64,000 nucleotides of DNA, taken from Candidatus Paracaedibacter acanthamoebae. Its GTDB lineage: Bacteria; Pseudomonadota; Alphaproteobacteria; Paracaedibacterales; Paracaedibacteraceae. The translations under genes were made by a program, and so were the position numbers. The stretch spans positions 2,223,690 through 2,287,689 of the forward strand of contig NZ_CP008941.1 of NCBI RefSeq assembly GCF_000742835.1, read 5' to 3'. Position 1 is the first letter of the stretch. Each line of letters opens with the position of its first letter. Shown piece after piece: positions 26,736-34,382 of the stretch. The notes beneath the pieces are model-generated. The model was not told where the DNA came from. It saw only the letters and a program-made list of their open reading frames with translations, and made no database searches.

Positions 26736-26781
26736 TGAAGAAAAGTCCTGCACGCTGCGCTTAGTAGTGTACTTTTCTTCA
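26736..26781. repeat. Inverted repeat downstream of comM
   Basis: TGAAGAAAAGT (26736-26746) and ACTTTTCTTCA (26771-26781) are perfect 11-base inverted arms around a 24-base GC-richer loop. The flanks (ATCCC / GGGA) extend the pairing imperfectly. It lies 12 bases after the comM stop and could act as a weak terminator or be a small palindromic repeat. Confidence 0.5.
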
Positions 26782-26886
26782 AGAATCCTGGGAAATAATC
26801 TGATATTAAATCAATGGATAGGCAGCAATTGCAAGGTTTGGATATATCAATTTATGCTGTTTTGTCTATCGCGACTTTAGCATAGA

Positions 26887-28056
26887 CTAAATAAGATATT
26901 TTACAGATTGTCTGGCCAATTCTTCAATCCATTTTTGGCCCAAGACGCTATCGAGAATCTGCGTATAAATAGCTTGGAGAGTTTGCAAATCCTCAATAGA
27001 GACATGCTCATCATCTTGATGAGCTGTCTGGTTTAAAAGGCCCACTTCAACCACGGGGGCTATATCTTTAATAAATCGGGCATCCGAGGTCCCGCCACTG
27101 GTCGATAGAATTGGTGTTTGACCTGTCACAGCCTCGATTGCGTGCGCAATTTTCGACGCCACGGCTTCCTCTGAGCAATAAAAGGGCTCGCCACTGATGC
27201 GCGTTTCAAGTTTGATATGAGGAGAAATGCGATTCGCAACATCTTTTAAATGCTGACATAAGGATTCACCCGTATGAAGATTATTAAATCGGATATTTAA
27301 GCGAGCCTCAGCCGTTGCTGGCACCACGTTGGTTGTGGGATTTCCAGCATCAATCGACGTAATTTCCAAATTTGAGGGTGGGAAAAATTCTGTGCCTTGA
27401 TCGAGGGGTTTCCGTTTCAACTCACTGAGATACTCTAGTAGAATAGTATTAGGATTGATAAAATTCTCAGGATAAGCTACATGGCCCGCTCGTCCTTCGC
27501 TCATGACTCGCGCATTTAGACTGCCCCGACGTCCAATTTTAATCATGTCGCCAATACGGTTGACGCTGGTGGGTTCGCCGACCAAGCATAAACTGATCGT
27601 CTCGCCTTTTTCTTGCAGCCATTCTACAACTTTACGGGTACCATTTAAGGCAATTCCTTCTTCATCACTCGTTAAAAGAAAGCTGAGGGATCCTGTCAGC
27701 GGTTCTTTCAATAAGTCGGTCACCGCCATCATAAAGGCAGCAATAGCACCCTTCATGTCAACGGCGCCCCGTCCATAAACATGACCATTGTCTAAAAGCT
27801 GCTCCAAAAAAGGATTATCTTGCCAGCCAAAGGGATTTTGGACAGGAACGACATCGACATGTCCGGCAAAACAAAAATTAGGAAGTTCATGGCCATAACG
27901 GGCATATAGATTATCCACATCCCCAAAAGGCAGACGCCAGCAGTTAAATCCTAAATTGGTCAAATAGGATTGGATAAAATCCAAACATCCAGCGTGATTA
28001 GGGGTTACACTGGGAAAGGAAATTAATTTCTGGGCTAATTCTGCAACAGTATTCAT
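26887..28056 (-). CDS. dapE: Succinyl-diaminopimelate desuccinylase
   Basis: A 389-residue M20 metallopeptidase-fold enzyme that hydrolyses N-succinyl-LL-diaminopimelate in lysine and peptidoglycan-precursor synthesis. Metal ligands are in [11 protein letters not shown] and [15 protein letters not shown], the general base in [12 protein letters not shown], and further ligands in GEPTS and [11 protein letters not shown]. The start overlaps the dapD stop by four bases (ATGA). It is about 10 residues longer at the C-terminus than typical DapE. Retaining the succinylase branch for diaminopimelate fits an organism that makes peptidoglycan. Confidence 0.95.
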   Translation of the reverse strand: MNTVAELAQKLISFPSVTPNHAGCLDFIQSYLTNLGFNCWRLPFGDVDNLYARYGHELPNFCFAGHVDVVPVQNPFGWQDNPFLEQLLDNGHVYGRGAVDMKGAIAAFMMAVTDLLKEPLTGSLSFLLTSDEEGIALNGTRKVVEWLQEKGETISLCLVGEPTSVNRIGDMIKIGRRGSLNARVMSEGRAGHVAYPENFINPNTILLEYLSELKRKPLDQGTEFFPPSNLEITSIDAGNPTTNVVPATAEARLNIRFNNLHTGESLCQHLKDVANRISPHIKLETRISGEPFYCSEEAVASKIAHAIEAVTGQTPILSTSGGTSDARFIKDIAPVVEVGLLNQTAHQDDEHVSIEDLQTLQAIYTQILDSVLGQKWIEELARQSVKYLI

Positions 28057-28868
28057 GGGCGTAATAACTCGTTAATTCCAACCTTCGATCGTGTTTTAGC
28101 ATCTACTTTTTTAACGATAACAGCACAGGCTAACGCGGGTGCCTGGGGTGTGGCTCCCGGTAATGTGCCTGGAACAACGACAGAATAGGCAGGCACATGG
28201 CCATAGATAACCTGGCCTGTTTGGCGATCGACAATTTTTGTCGAGGCGCCTAAAAAAACACCCATGGAAATGACGGCGCCTTCTTCGACAATAACACCTT
28301 CGGCAATTTCACTCCGTGCGCCAATAAAACAGTTGTCTTCGATGATGACAGGGTTTGCTTGTAAAGGCTCTAAAACCCCCCCAATTCCAACGCCGCCGGA
28401 AATATGGCAATTGGAACCAATTTGGGCGCAGGAGCCAATCGTGACCCAGGTATCAACCATCGTTCCCTTACCGACCCGTGCTCCGACATTGATAAAACTT
28501 GGCATTAAAACGACATCTTTTTCGATAAAGGCTGATTGACGGACAATGGATCCGGGAACACAGCGGAAGCCGGCGGCCGCAAAGTCTGAGTCTGTCCATG
28601 CTGATGTTTTTAAGGGAACTTTGTCATACCACGGCACATCCCCCATCCCAGGCATAATTTGGTTATCCCGAAGGCGAAAGGATAACAAAATAGCCTTTTT
28701 AATCCATTGATGGACAACCCATTTATCCTCAATTTTTTCAGCAACCCGTAATTTTCCGGTATCCAGCTGGGATAGAGTCTCGTGGACGGCCTCTGTAACA
28801 GCAGTATTTTTAATTTTTAGTTGCTGACGATTTTCCCAGGCATTATTGATAATAGTTTGGTCGGTCAT
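28053..28868 (-). CDS. dapD: Tetrahydrodipicolinate N-succinyltransferase
   Basis: A 271-residue left-handed beta-helix acyltransferase that succinylates tetrahydrodipicolinate, two steps before DapE. The N-terminal helical domain (residues 1-100) precedes hexapeptide repeats: [49 protein letters not shown]. It is first in the dapD-dapE operon, with overlapping stop and start. Length is close to the normal 270-285. No promoter motif is certain in the 159-base divergent gap to the 2H-type gene. Confidence 0.96.
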   Translation of the reverse strand: MTDQTIINNAWENRQQLKIKNTAVTEAVHETLSQLDTGKLRVAEKIEDKWVVHQWIKKAILLSFRLRDNQIMPGMGDVPWYDKVPLKTSAWTDSDFAAAGFRCVPGSIVRQSAFIEKDVVLMPSFINVGARVGKGTMVDTWVTIGSCAQIGSNCHISGGVGIGGVLEPLQANPVIIEDNCFIGARSEIAEGVIVEEGAVISMGVFLGASTKIVDRQTGQVIYGHVPAYSVVVPGTLPGATPQAPALACAVIVKKVDAKTRSKVGINELLRP

Positions 28869-28939
28869 CTGGATACACCCTCATGTTTATCATTGATAAG
28901 TATTATACGTGGGCCCACTTTAGCATGCAAGGATGCAAA

Positions 28940-28965
28940 GGCGAGTAATTTCTCGCCCCTTTTTT
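28940..28965 (+). terminator. Orphan Rho-independent terminator
   Basis: GGCGAG / CTCGCC stem with a six-base loop, followed by CCTTTTTT, is a textbook plus-strand terminator. No plus-strand gene precedes it for 2 kb (dapE and dapD are on the minus strand), and the next plus-strand gene starts 62 bases later. It could end a short RNA, insulate against antisense transcription of dapD, or act in the leader of the gene at 29028. Confidence 0.7.
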
Positions 28966-29027
28966 GAATGGGTTTGTTTAAAATTTGGAGGCTAATATAT
29001 TTATTTTTTACAATAGAAAGTTTTAAA

Positions 29028-29687
29028 ATGAAAAAATTGATAAGGTGTTTTTTGATACTTCTTATGGTTTTTGTAATAGGGAATATGGTAACAGCAGCAG
29101 ACAGGGTGGAAATCTTTACTGATCCCACAAAAGGAGATTCATATACTGTGTGCGTTAGTCTCGCCATAGAAGACTCAGAGGTTAGCCGAACTAAATTTGC
29201 GAAGGAGATACAGGCAATTTATGACCACCACAACCTTAAATTAACTTACAGTGATGACGGTAAATTTTGGCAATTACCCCATCTGACACTTGTGATGTTT
29301 GAGAAAGTTAAATTAAAAAATATTAAAGCATTCGACGGAATTTTTGAACAATTAAAAGGAACAAAGCTTGATTTTATACCTGAATCTTATGGCTTTTTTG
29401 GGCGGGGAGACCAACTTATATCCATGCCTCCTTCATCCCTGACCGAGGAAGCTAAAAAACTTAATGCTGACATCCTTGCATGGGTTAATGAAAGTCTTGA
29501 CAAGAGCTACTATAGAGTATGTAGAAATACACTGATGAAGAATCTCAAACCTCATTTATCTCTTAATACATGCGTTAATGATAAGAATGTGCAGGGACGA
29601 GTCCGCCGAATTCTTGGCCAGTCTTTAAACGCAACCGTCATAAAATTAGACCATGTTATTATTACATCTACCAATGAATGGTTTTGA
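29028..29687 (+). CDS. Exported 2H-phosphoesterase-like protein
   Basis: A 219-residue protein from ATG 29028 with a signal peptide (MKKLIRCFLILLMVFVIG, cleavage plausible near TAA at 22-24). Two H-x-T/S motifs are present: H85-L-T87 in QLPHLTLVMFE and H176-L-S178 in LKPHLSLNTC, about 90 residues apart. This matches the LigT/2'-5' RNA ligase/2',3'-cyclic phosphodiesterase (2H) superfamily, whose histidines form the active site. Most 2H enzymes are cytosolic, so an export signal is unusual. The substrate is unknown (RNA ends, cyclic nucleotides or oligoadenylates are possible). Assignment rests on motif spacing only. Confidence 0.6.
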   Translation: MKKLIRCFLILLMVFVIGNMVTAADRVEIFTDPTKGDSYTVCVSLAIEDSEVSRTKFAKEIQAIYDHHNLKLTYSDDGKFWQLPHLTLVMFEKVKLKNIKAFDGIFEQLKGTKLDFIPESYGFFGRGDQLISMPPSSLTEEAKKLNADILAWVNESLDKSYYRVCRNTLMKNLKPHLSLNTCVNDKNVQGRVRRILGQSLNATVIKLDHVIITSTNEWF

Positions 29688-29716
29688 TACAGATCGCCTG
29701 TGAATGTTGTTTCCCC

Positions 29717-30259
29717 TTAAGCTATGGCTTGCCGGGGAGACCTCCCATTATCATTGGATCCTGTGACGGCCAAAAGTGAGCTTAATTTTTCAATTGCTTG
29801 ATCGTTTAGCGTCTCATGGGCCTGAGTATTTGTCGATGTTGCGAGGATATGGGTCAGGGCTTCTTTTGCGTGCTCTGCAAGAGTTTCTCTTAAGGCGAGG
29901 ATGGTTGCGTGACGCATCATGTCAATTGTCAAATCAGCCGTATGCTGTTTGGCTGTTAAAACAGTATTGATTTCTTCGTCTGTGAGTCGTTGCAACTCTT
30001 CAATACGTTTTTCTGCTAGAATTTTAAGGTTGTCAATTTCTGTTGTTAGTTGTCGTTCGGCGCGGCGCTCTTGGCTAAACTGTTCTTCAGCGGCCTTAAA
30101 AGCTGCTGTTGCTTTCTCAAGAGTTATTTGGATTTCTTTGATCTCGCTGTCGAGCGCCCCAACAGCTTTGTGATATCCAAATTTAAGGGCAATTCCTATA
30201 AAAACGACAAAGCCAATAAAAACGACAAAGCTCGCGTCAAAAAAATTGGATTCATGCAT
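29717..30259 (-). CDS. atpF: ATP synthase Fo subunit b
   Basis: A 180-residue protein with one N-terminal membrane helix (SFVVFIGFVVFIGIALKFGY) followed by a long charged helix rich in Glu, Lys and Ala that forms the peripheral stalk. It is last in the atpI-B-E-b'-b cluster and starts four bases after the b' stop. In alphaproteobacteria b and b' form a heterodimeric stator, and this gene is the distal, b-type one. F1 subunits are not in the window, matching the split arrangement usual in this class. Confidence 0.9.
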   Translation of the reverse strand: MHESNFFDASFVVFIGFVVFIGIALKFGYHKAVGALDSEIKEIQITLEKATAAFKAAEEQFSQERRAERQLTTEIDNLKILAEKRIEELQRLTDEEINTVLTAKQHTADLTIDMMRHATILALRETLAEHAKEALTHILATSTNTQAHETLNDQAIEKLSSLLAVTGSNDNGRSPRQAIA

Positions 30260-30262
30260 CGT

Positions 30263-30751
30263 TTAAGATCCCTTCTTTTTGGAAGTTTTTGCAGCAGCCA
30301 ATTGTCCAGCCTCAAGCGGTTGTTCTGTCAAAGTTTGGTACATATCTTGAAGTAAGTGACCGATCATATCCTGAGAAGCTGCTAGAATTTCTTGTTTGTC
30401 CTGGGCTAATTTATCTTGAACCTCATTAGCATGGTGCTGGAGCTTTGCTTCAAATGTGTGAATTTTCTCATCTTTAAGCTGTGTTAAATCGGTAATGACT
30501 TGATTAACTTTGGCGTGAATCTCCATTTTGGCAGCTTGCAAGTGATCAGCATTGAGTTGATTCAACTTATTGGCCTCATTCATTAGCTGATCGGTTTTTT
30601 GACGCAAATCCTCGAGTTCCTTGGCTCGCACTGCCATAGTTTGGCTCAGGCGGGGGACTAAAAAGGCAACCATAGCAAAGCAAAGGATTGCAAAGCAAAT
30701 CACAAGCCAAAATATCTGTGATGGAAATGTTGAAGCATCTAGCTGTGGCAC
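30263..30751 (-). CDS. atpX: ATP synthase Fo subunit b'
   Basis: 162 residues from GTG 30751, giving VPQLDASTFPSQIFWLVICF, which matches b' N-termini. A GGAGAG ribosome site lies seven bases upstream of that GTG, which decides the start over an in-frame ATG further upstream. One membrane helix is followed by a long amphipathic stator helix (LEDLRQKTDQLMNEANKLNQ). The Lys-rich C-terminus ends KTSKKKGS. It pairs with subunit b encoded next. Confidence 0.9.
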   Translation of the reverse strand: MPQLDASTFPSQIFWLVICFAILCFAMVAFLVPRLSQTMAVRAKELEDLRQKTDQLMNEANKLNQLNADHLQAAKMEIHAKVNQVITDLTQLKDEKIHTFEAKLQHHANEVQDKLAQDKQEILAASQDMIGHLLQDMYQTLTEQPLEAGQLAAAKTSKKKGS

Positions 30752-30830
30752 TTTTAATCTCTCCGAATCATTTAATAAGAGGCCCCTTGGAGAGTACATA
30801 TTACCGTATCTCCAAGGAGGACTCAACTTC

Positions 30831-31055
30831 TTAGCTAAATAGAATCATCATGGCAGTGACAAACGCCATCAACGCAATGGATTCTGTTAGCGCAAAGCCC
30901 AACAACCCAACCGGCATAATATCAGCCTTAGCTGATGGGTTACGCGCAATAGAGGTAATTAAGTTTGAAAAAATATTTCCCAGACCAATACCTACCCCCA
31001 GCAGGGCGATAACTGCCATACCAGCACCGATCATTTTTGCTGCTGCTAAATCCAT
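30831..31055 (-). CDS. atpE: ATP synthase Fo subunit c
   Basis: A 74-residue hairpin of two membrane helices. The glycine-rich first helix (LGVGIGLGNIF), polar loop ARNPSAK and second helix with proton-binding glutamate E58 (FALTESIALMAF) are canonical. No sodium-type ligand set is seen, so proton coupling is expected. A ribosome site (AGGAGAG) is present. It sits between atpB and the b' gene, 79 bases from b'. Confidence 0.97.
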   Translation of the reverse strand: MDLAAAKMIGAGMAVIALLGVGIGLGNIFSNLITSIARNPSAKADIMPVGLLGFALTESIALMAFVTAMMILFS

Positions 31056-31078
31056 GGATCTTCTCTCCTTTTTAGATG

Positions 31079-31816
31079 TTAATGCAAATGAATTGCATCA
31101 TTTAAATAAATACAGGTTAACACCGTGAACACATAAGCCTGGAGGAATGCCACCAGGAACTCAAAACCCACCACCGCCAGGTTCACGACAAAGGGTAGGG
31201 CCGCAACAGGGAACAAATTGGTCCCTGCCAAAATAATCACAAACCCCGCAAAGATTTTAAGCATGGCGTGACCTGCCATCATATTGGCAAATAAACGAAC
31301 GCTTAAACTTACAGGCCGTGTGAAATAAGACATAATTTCGACGGGCACAAGCAATGGCATAATATAGATTGGGGTGCCTGCTGGGCAAAACAGCCGTAAA
31401 AAATGTGTTCCATGCTTTACAAAGCCAAGAATTGTAACACTGATAAAGACAATAAGCGCCAGACCAAATGTCACAATAATATGGCTGGTAAATGTAAACC
31501 CATAGGGAATCATTCCCAGAAAGTTACCCATCAAAACAAATAAGAATAAGCTCATTACATAAGGAAGATAAGGAAGACCTTCTTTGCCAACATTATCTGT
31601 TACCATTTGGCTAATGAAACGGTGTAGGGATTCTCCAATAAATTGGATGCGAGATGGTACCAACTGCGGGCGTCGGGTTGCTGCATACATCAATCCAATG
31701 GAACTAAGAGTTGCGAGCACCATAAATAGAGACGAATTGGTAAAAGAAATATCATAGCCAGCGAGCGCTAGATTGATTAAAGGGGTAATCATGAATTGGT
31801 GCAACGGATCAATCAT
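31079..31816 (-). CDS. atpB: ATP synthase Fo subunit a
   Basis: 245 residues from ATG 31816 (MIDPLHQFMITPLI), preceded by GGAG at a suitable distance; a TTG two codons earlier is possible. A polytopic a subunit with the essential arginine in RPVSLSVRLFANMMAGH and the C-terminal helices that face the c-ring. It is followed after 23 bases by atpE. Standard length for the class. Confidence 0.96.
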   Translation of the reverse strand: MIDPLHQFMITPLINLALAGYDISFTNSSLFMVLATLSSIGLMYAATRRPQLVPSRIQFIGESLHRFISQMVTDNVGKEGLPYLPYVMSLFLFVLMGNFLGMIPYGFTFTSHIIVTFGLALIVFISVTILGFVKHGTHFLRLFCPAGTPIYIMPLLVPVEIMSYFTRPVSLSVRLFANMMAGHAMLKIFAGFVIILAGTNLFPVAALPFVVNLAVVGFEFLVAFLQAYVFTVLTCIYLNDAIHLH

Positions 31817-31910
31817 CAGCAAATCTCCAGGTCATGGGAATAACAGGGGTGATTGTTAAAAAAAGGCGATGGGGAGAAGGAAGGCAGAGGCTTGGTACAA
31901 AAAATTAAAC

Positions 31911-32183
31911 TCATGACTTTTTCTCCGAATCACTTGTTTTTTCTTTGGAATTGCTTGATTCTACCGTAGAAAAGTCGCGTTGGACAAGCCTAAAAATATT
32001 TCTAAAGCCTGCGGCCGCCCCAAGCAGAATCATAATAATTAATCCAAAGGGTTTGGTTGAAAAGAAATGGTCAATTGCCAATCCAAAAATAACGCCCACA
32101 ATAATCCCCGATACAAATTCCGTTCCAGCTCGAAGGGCAAGGCTGGCTATTGCATTTCCGGGTTTCGGAGTGTTATTTCTCAT
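31911..32183 (-). CDS. atpI: AtpI/AtpZ-type ATP synthase assembly protein
   Basis: A 90-residue protein with two membrane helices (EFVSGIIVGVIFGLAIDHFF and FGLIIMILLGAAAGFRNIF). The conserved AxxxG...G and GFRNIFR pattern is that of AtpI/AtpZ, proposed to aid c-ring assembly or ion supply. It is first in the Fo cluster, 94 bases before atpB. The Ser/Lys/Glu-rich C-terminus is variable in the family. Confidence 0.85.
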   Translation of the reverse strand: MRNNTPKPGNAIASLALRAGTEFVSGIIVGVIFGLAIDHFFSTKPFGLIIMILLGAAAGFRNIFRLVQRDFSTVESSNSKEKTSDSEKKS

Positions 32184-32255
32184 AGAGGGCGACTCATTTT
32201 ACACCAACTTGAGCTCACCTTAGCAAAAAAAATAATTTTGGTAAAATTGAATCTT

Positions 32256-32720
32256 ATGAAATTGACAGTTATTGATAGAAAAAAATTTGAGCAACGCTTT
32301 CCCGATCGGCAGCATGCTATCTTTAATTTTGCGCCATATGGCAGTGTGGAGGTTGACTACACTGGCAACATCTTGCATGGATTGAGGCCCTCAGCGATTT
32401 CCACTGAAACGGATCTTCCCGACTTTCATGAATTGGTTGTGTGTGGAACAGCGTTTCAAGAAAAAGTATGGCGGGCCTTATTGACTATTCCGTTCGGGGA
32501 AACGGTATGCTATAGCGATATTGCCCATAAAATTGGCCATCCAAGGGCAGTTCGCGCGGTGGGATCAGCGCTGGGTGCGAACCCGATTGGTGTTATTATT
32601 CCCTGTCATCGAGTCTTAGCTAAGTATGGTAAGATTGGCGGATTTGATTGGGGAATTGAATTAAAGCAAAAATGGCTCGCTATAGAAGCCGACAGCGGAT
32701 CTACCAAAGAACATCCTTAA
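32256..32720 (+). CDS. ogt: Methylated-DNA-protein cysteine S-methyltransferase
   Basis: 154 residues from ATG 32256. A suicidal repair protein that moves the methyl group from O6-methylguanine to its own cysteine. The acceptor motif is I-P-C117-H-R-V, with upstream IPFGETVCYSDIA and the helix-turn-helix region GHPRAVRAVGSALGANP. Longer open sequence upstream overlaps atpI and has no family match. The last 20 bases overlap the 3' end of the convergent rpoH. It resembles the short Ogt type without an Ada regulatory domain. Confidence 0.92.
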   Translation: MKLTVIDRKKFEQRFPDRQHAIFNFAPYGSVEVDYTGNILHGLRPSAISTETDLPDFHELVVCGTAFQEKVWRALLTIPFGETVCYSDIAHKIGHPRAVRAVGSALGANPIGVIIPCHRVLAKYGKIGGFDWGIELKQKWLAIEADSGSTKEHP

Positions 32721-33591
32721 CGTCATGAATATTCCGAGTTAAGTGATGCTTCATCTTGCGCAACGCCCGGGTTTCTAATTGGCGCACCCGTTCTTTACTA
32801 ATATTCATCAGGTCACCAATTTGTTCCAGCGTTAAAGGAGTATCGGTTAAATGGCGACATTGAATGATTTGCCGCTCCCGAATAGGAAGTTGGCGCAAAG
32901 AGGCTTCTAACCAATGACGCCGCACACAGCGATCATATTCTTCGAGGGCTTCAGTTTCAGGACTCGGACCTTCATCGGCCAGGGTGTCAACCCAGTCTTC
33001 ATGACTTTCTTCGCCAATGGGGTTACTGAGGGATAGATCATGGGCCGCTAAGCGATTTTCCATAGTTTCTACTTCCCTTACAGATACTTTGAGGATGTCG
33101 GCTATCTTTTGACGATCCTGCGGAGCCAGATGATCGGTGGTGACGCTTGCTAACTGAGCTCTCAGGCGGCGTAGGTTGAAAAAGAGTTGTTTTTGTGCTG
33201 ACGTTGAGCCAGTTCTAACAATGGACCAATTTTTTAAAATATAATCCTGAATAAAGGATCGGATCCACCATTTGGCATAAGTTGAAAAACGAACATCTCG
33301 TTCAGGTTCAAAGCGCTCTGCGGCTTGCATTAATCCAACGTTACCCTCTTGAATCAAATCGCCGATAGGAAGACCATAGTGGCGAAAGCGGGTAGCCGTT
33401 GCAACAACCAATCTGGAGTAGGCTTTGGTTAGATCATGAAGGGCATGCTCATCACCCTTTTCGCGCCAGGCTGTTGCTAATTCCATTTCCTTTTCACGGG
33501 AGAGAACAGGCTGGTTCATAACACCTCGAACATAGGCTAGGTCCGCCTTTTGAGTTTGGTGGTCACCATACACAGATAATTTTTCTGACAC
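32701..33591 (-). CDS. rpoH: RNA polymerase heat-shock sigma factor RpoH (sigma-32)
   Basis: A 296-residue sigma-70-family factor. Region 2 has DLIQEGNVGLMQAAERFEP and RFSTYAKWWIRSFIQDYIL. The RpoH box is QKQLFFNLRRLR, the feature that marks heat-shock sigma factors. Region 4 contains LTLEQIGDLMNISKERVRQL. It directs transcription of chaperone and protease genes. Its 3' end overlaps ogt by 20 bases on the opposite strand. With hrcA it gives the organism both positive and negative heat-shock control. Confidence 0.96.
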   Translation of the reverse strand: MSEKLSVYGDHQTQKADLAYVRGVMNQPVLSREKEMELATAWREKGDEHALHDLTKAYSRLVVATATRFRHYGLPIGDLIQEGNVGLMQAAERFEPERDVRFSTYAKWWIRSFIQDYILKNWSIVRTGSTSAQKQLFFNLRRLRAQLASVTTDHLAPQDRQKIADILKVSVREVETMENRLAAHDLSLSNPIGEESHEDWVDTLADEGPSPETEALEEYDRCVRRHWLEASLRQLPIRERQIIQCRHLTDTPLTLEQIGDLMNISKERVRQLETRALRKMKHHLTRNIHDVKDVLW

Positions 33592-33806
33592 AACCGATCA
33601 TCCTGATTAACTTGTCTCACCCCCAAAGTAGAATCAAAACTGTAAAAATCTGGTTAAGAGAGGGAAAGAAATATGAGCGGCATTAAAGGGACAAAGCGGG
33701 GAGATCAGGAAAGCAATGCTCAGAACAGGCGGCCTTGATCAAAATTGAAAGGGATATGAATCTTAGGCTAATCATCCTTGCTTGATTTTTTTCTTACAAA
33801 AAAAGC

Positions 33807-33835
33807 TGGACAGCTAGTTATTTTTTCCTTATACA
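33807..33835 (+). promoter_or_regulatory. Sigma-70-type promoter of tRNA-Phe
   Basis: -35 TGGACA (33807-33812), a 17-base spacer and -10 TATACA (33830-33835) place transcription start a few bases before the tRNA at 33850. The same -35 hexamer appears in the barrel-gene promoters at 44919 and 48939. Confidence 0.6.
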
Positions 33836-33849
33836 TGTTATATGCTTGT

Positions 33850-33925
33850 GCCCGGATAGCTCAGTTGGTAGAGCAAGGGATTGAAAATCCCTGTGTCGCT
33901 GGTTCGAATCCGGCTCCGGGCACCA
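33850..33925 (+). tRNA. tRNA-Phe (anticodon GAA)
   Basis: Full cloverleaf with acceptor stem GCCCGGA / TCCGGGC, D arm GCTC...GAGC, anticodon stem AGGGA / TCCCT around TTGAAAA (anticodon GAA), five-base variable region, and T arm GCTGG-TTCGAAT-CCGGC. The CCA end is encoded (33923-33925). It is a single tRNA with no neighbours. Confidence 0.98.
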
Positions 33926-34005
33926 TGCAGAGGATATCTTGATTTTTTCCTTGTGCCCCATATCTTTATCTAAGTGCATAAAATAAACAAATAAAGGCTA
34001 TTATT

Positions 34006-34218
34006 ATGGGTGTTGATCCGGAAACCTTTGTTGCTTTACATCATAAGCTCGAAGCTCTTAAGAAGAAACATGCTGAACTTGAAATTCATATTCAGTCTTC
34101 ATTTCAAGATCCTGCCCGAGATGACCTTGCTGTTCATCGTTTAAAGCGAGAAAAACTAGCGCTTAAAGACCAAATGGCTAAAGTTGAAGCCATGATGGTG
34201 CCTGATATTATTGCTTAA
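34006..34218 (+). CDS. DUF465/YdcH-family small protein
   Basis: A 70-residue, entirely helical protein. It has the family pattern HKLEALKKKHAELEIHI and a second helix HRLKREKLALKDQM connected by a DPARDDLAV turn. DUF465 proteins are short antiparallel coiled coils of unknown function, common in alphaproteobacteria. It lies downstream of tRNA-Phe and stands alone. No regulatory feature is seen. Confidence 0.85.
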   Translation: MGVDPETFVALHHKLEALKKKHAELEIHIQSSFQDPARDDLAVHRLKREKLALKDQMAKVEAMMVPDIIA

Positions 34219-34382
34219 TAAAATTATATTTACCTCTTTATCAATCTCAATCTCAGATTCTCTATTTATCCCTTTTTATAGGTTATCTCTAAAAATCCTG
34301 ATTTTTCTAAAAATTATAGAAATAAAATTAAAACATCTTTAATTGTTTATTTAGAGGCCACGACCCCATAGACGAATAAAGT

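Noticed and set aside
28865-29167. A 100-codon minus-strand frame upstream of dapD
   Set aside because: It overlaps the 2H-type gene and the orphan terminator on the other strand, and has no start signal or family similarity.
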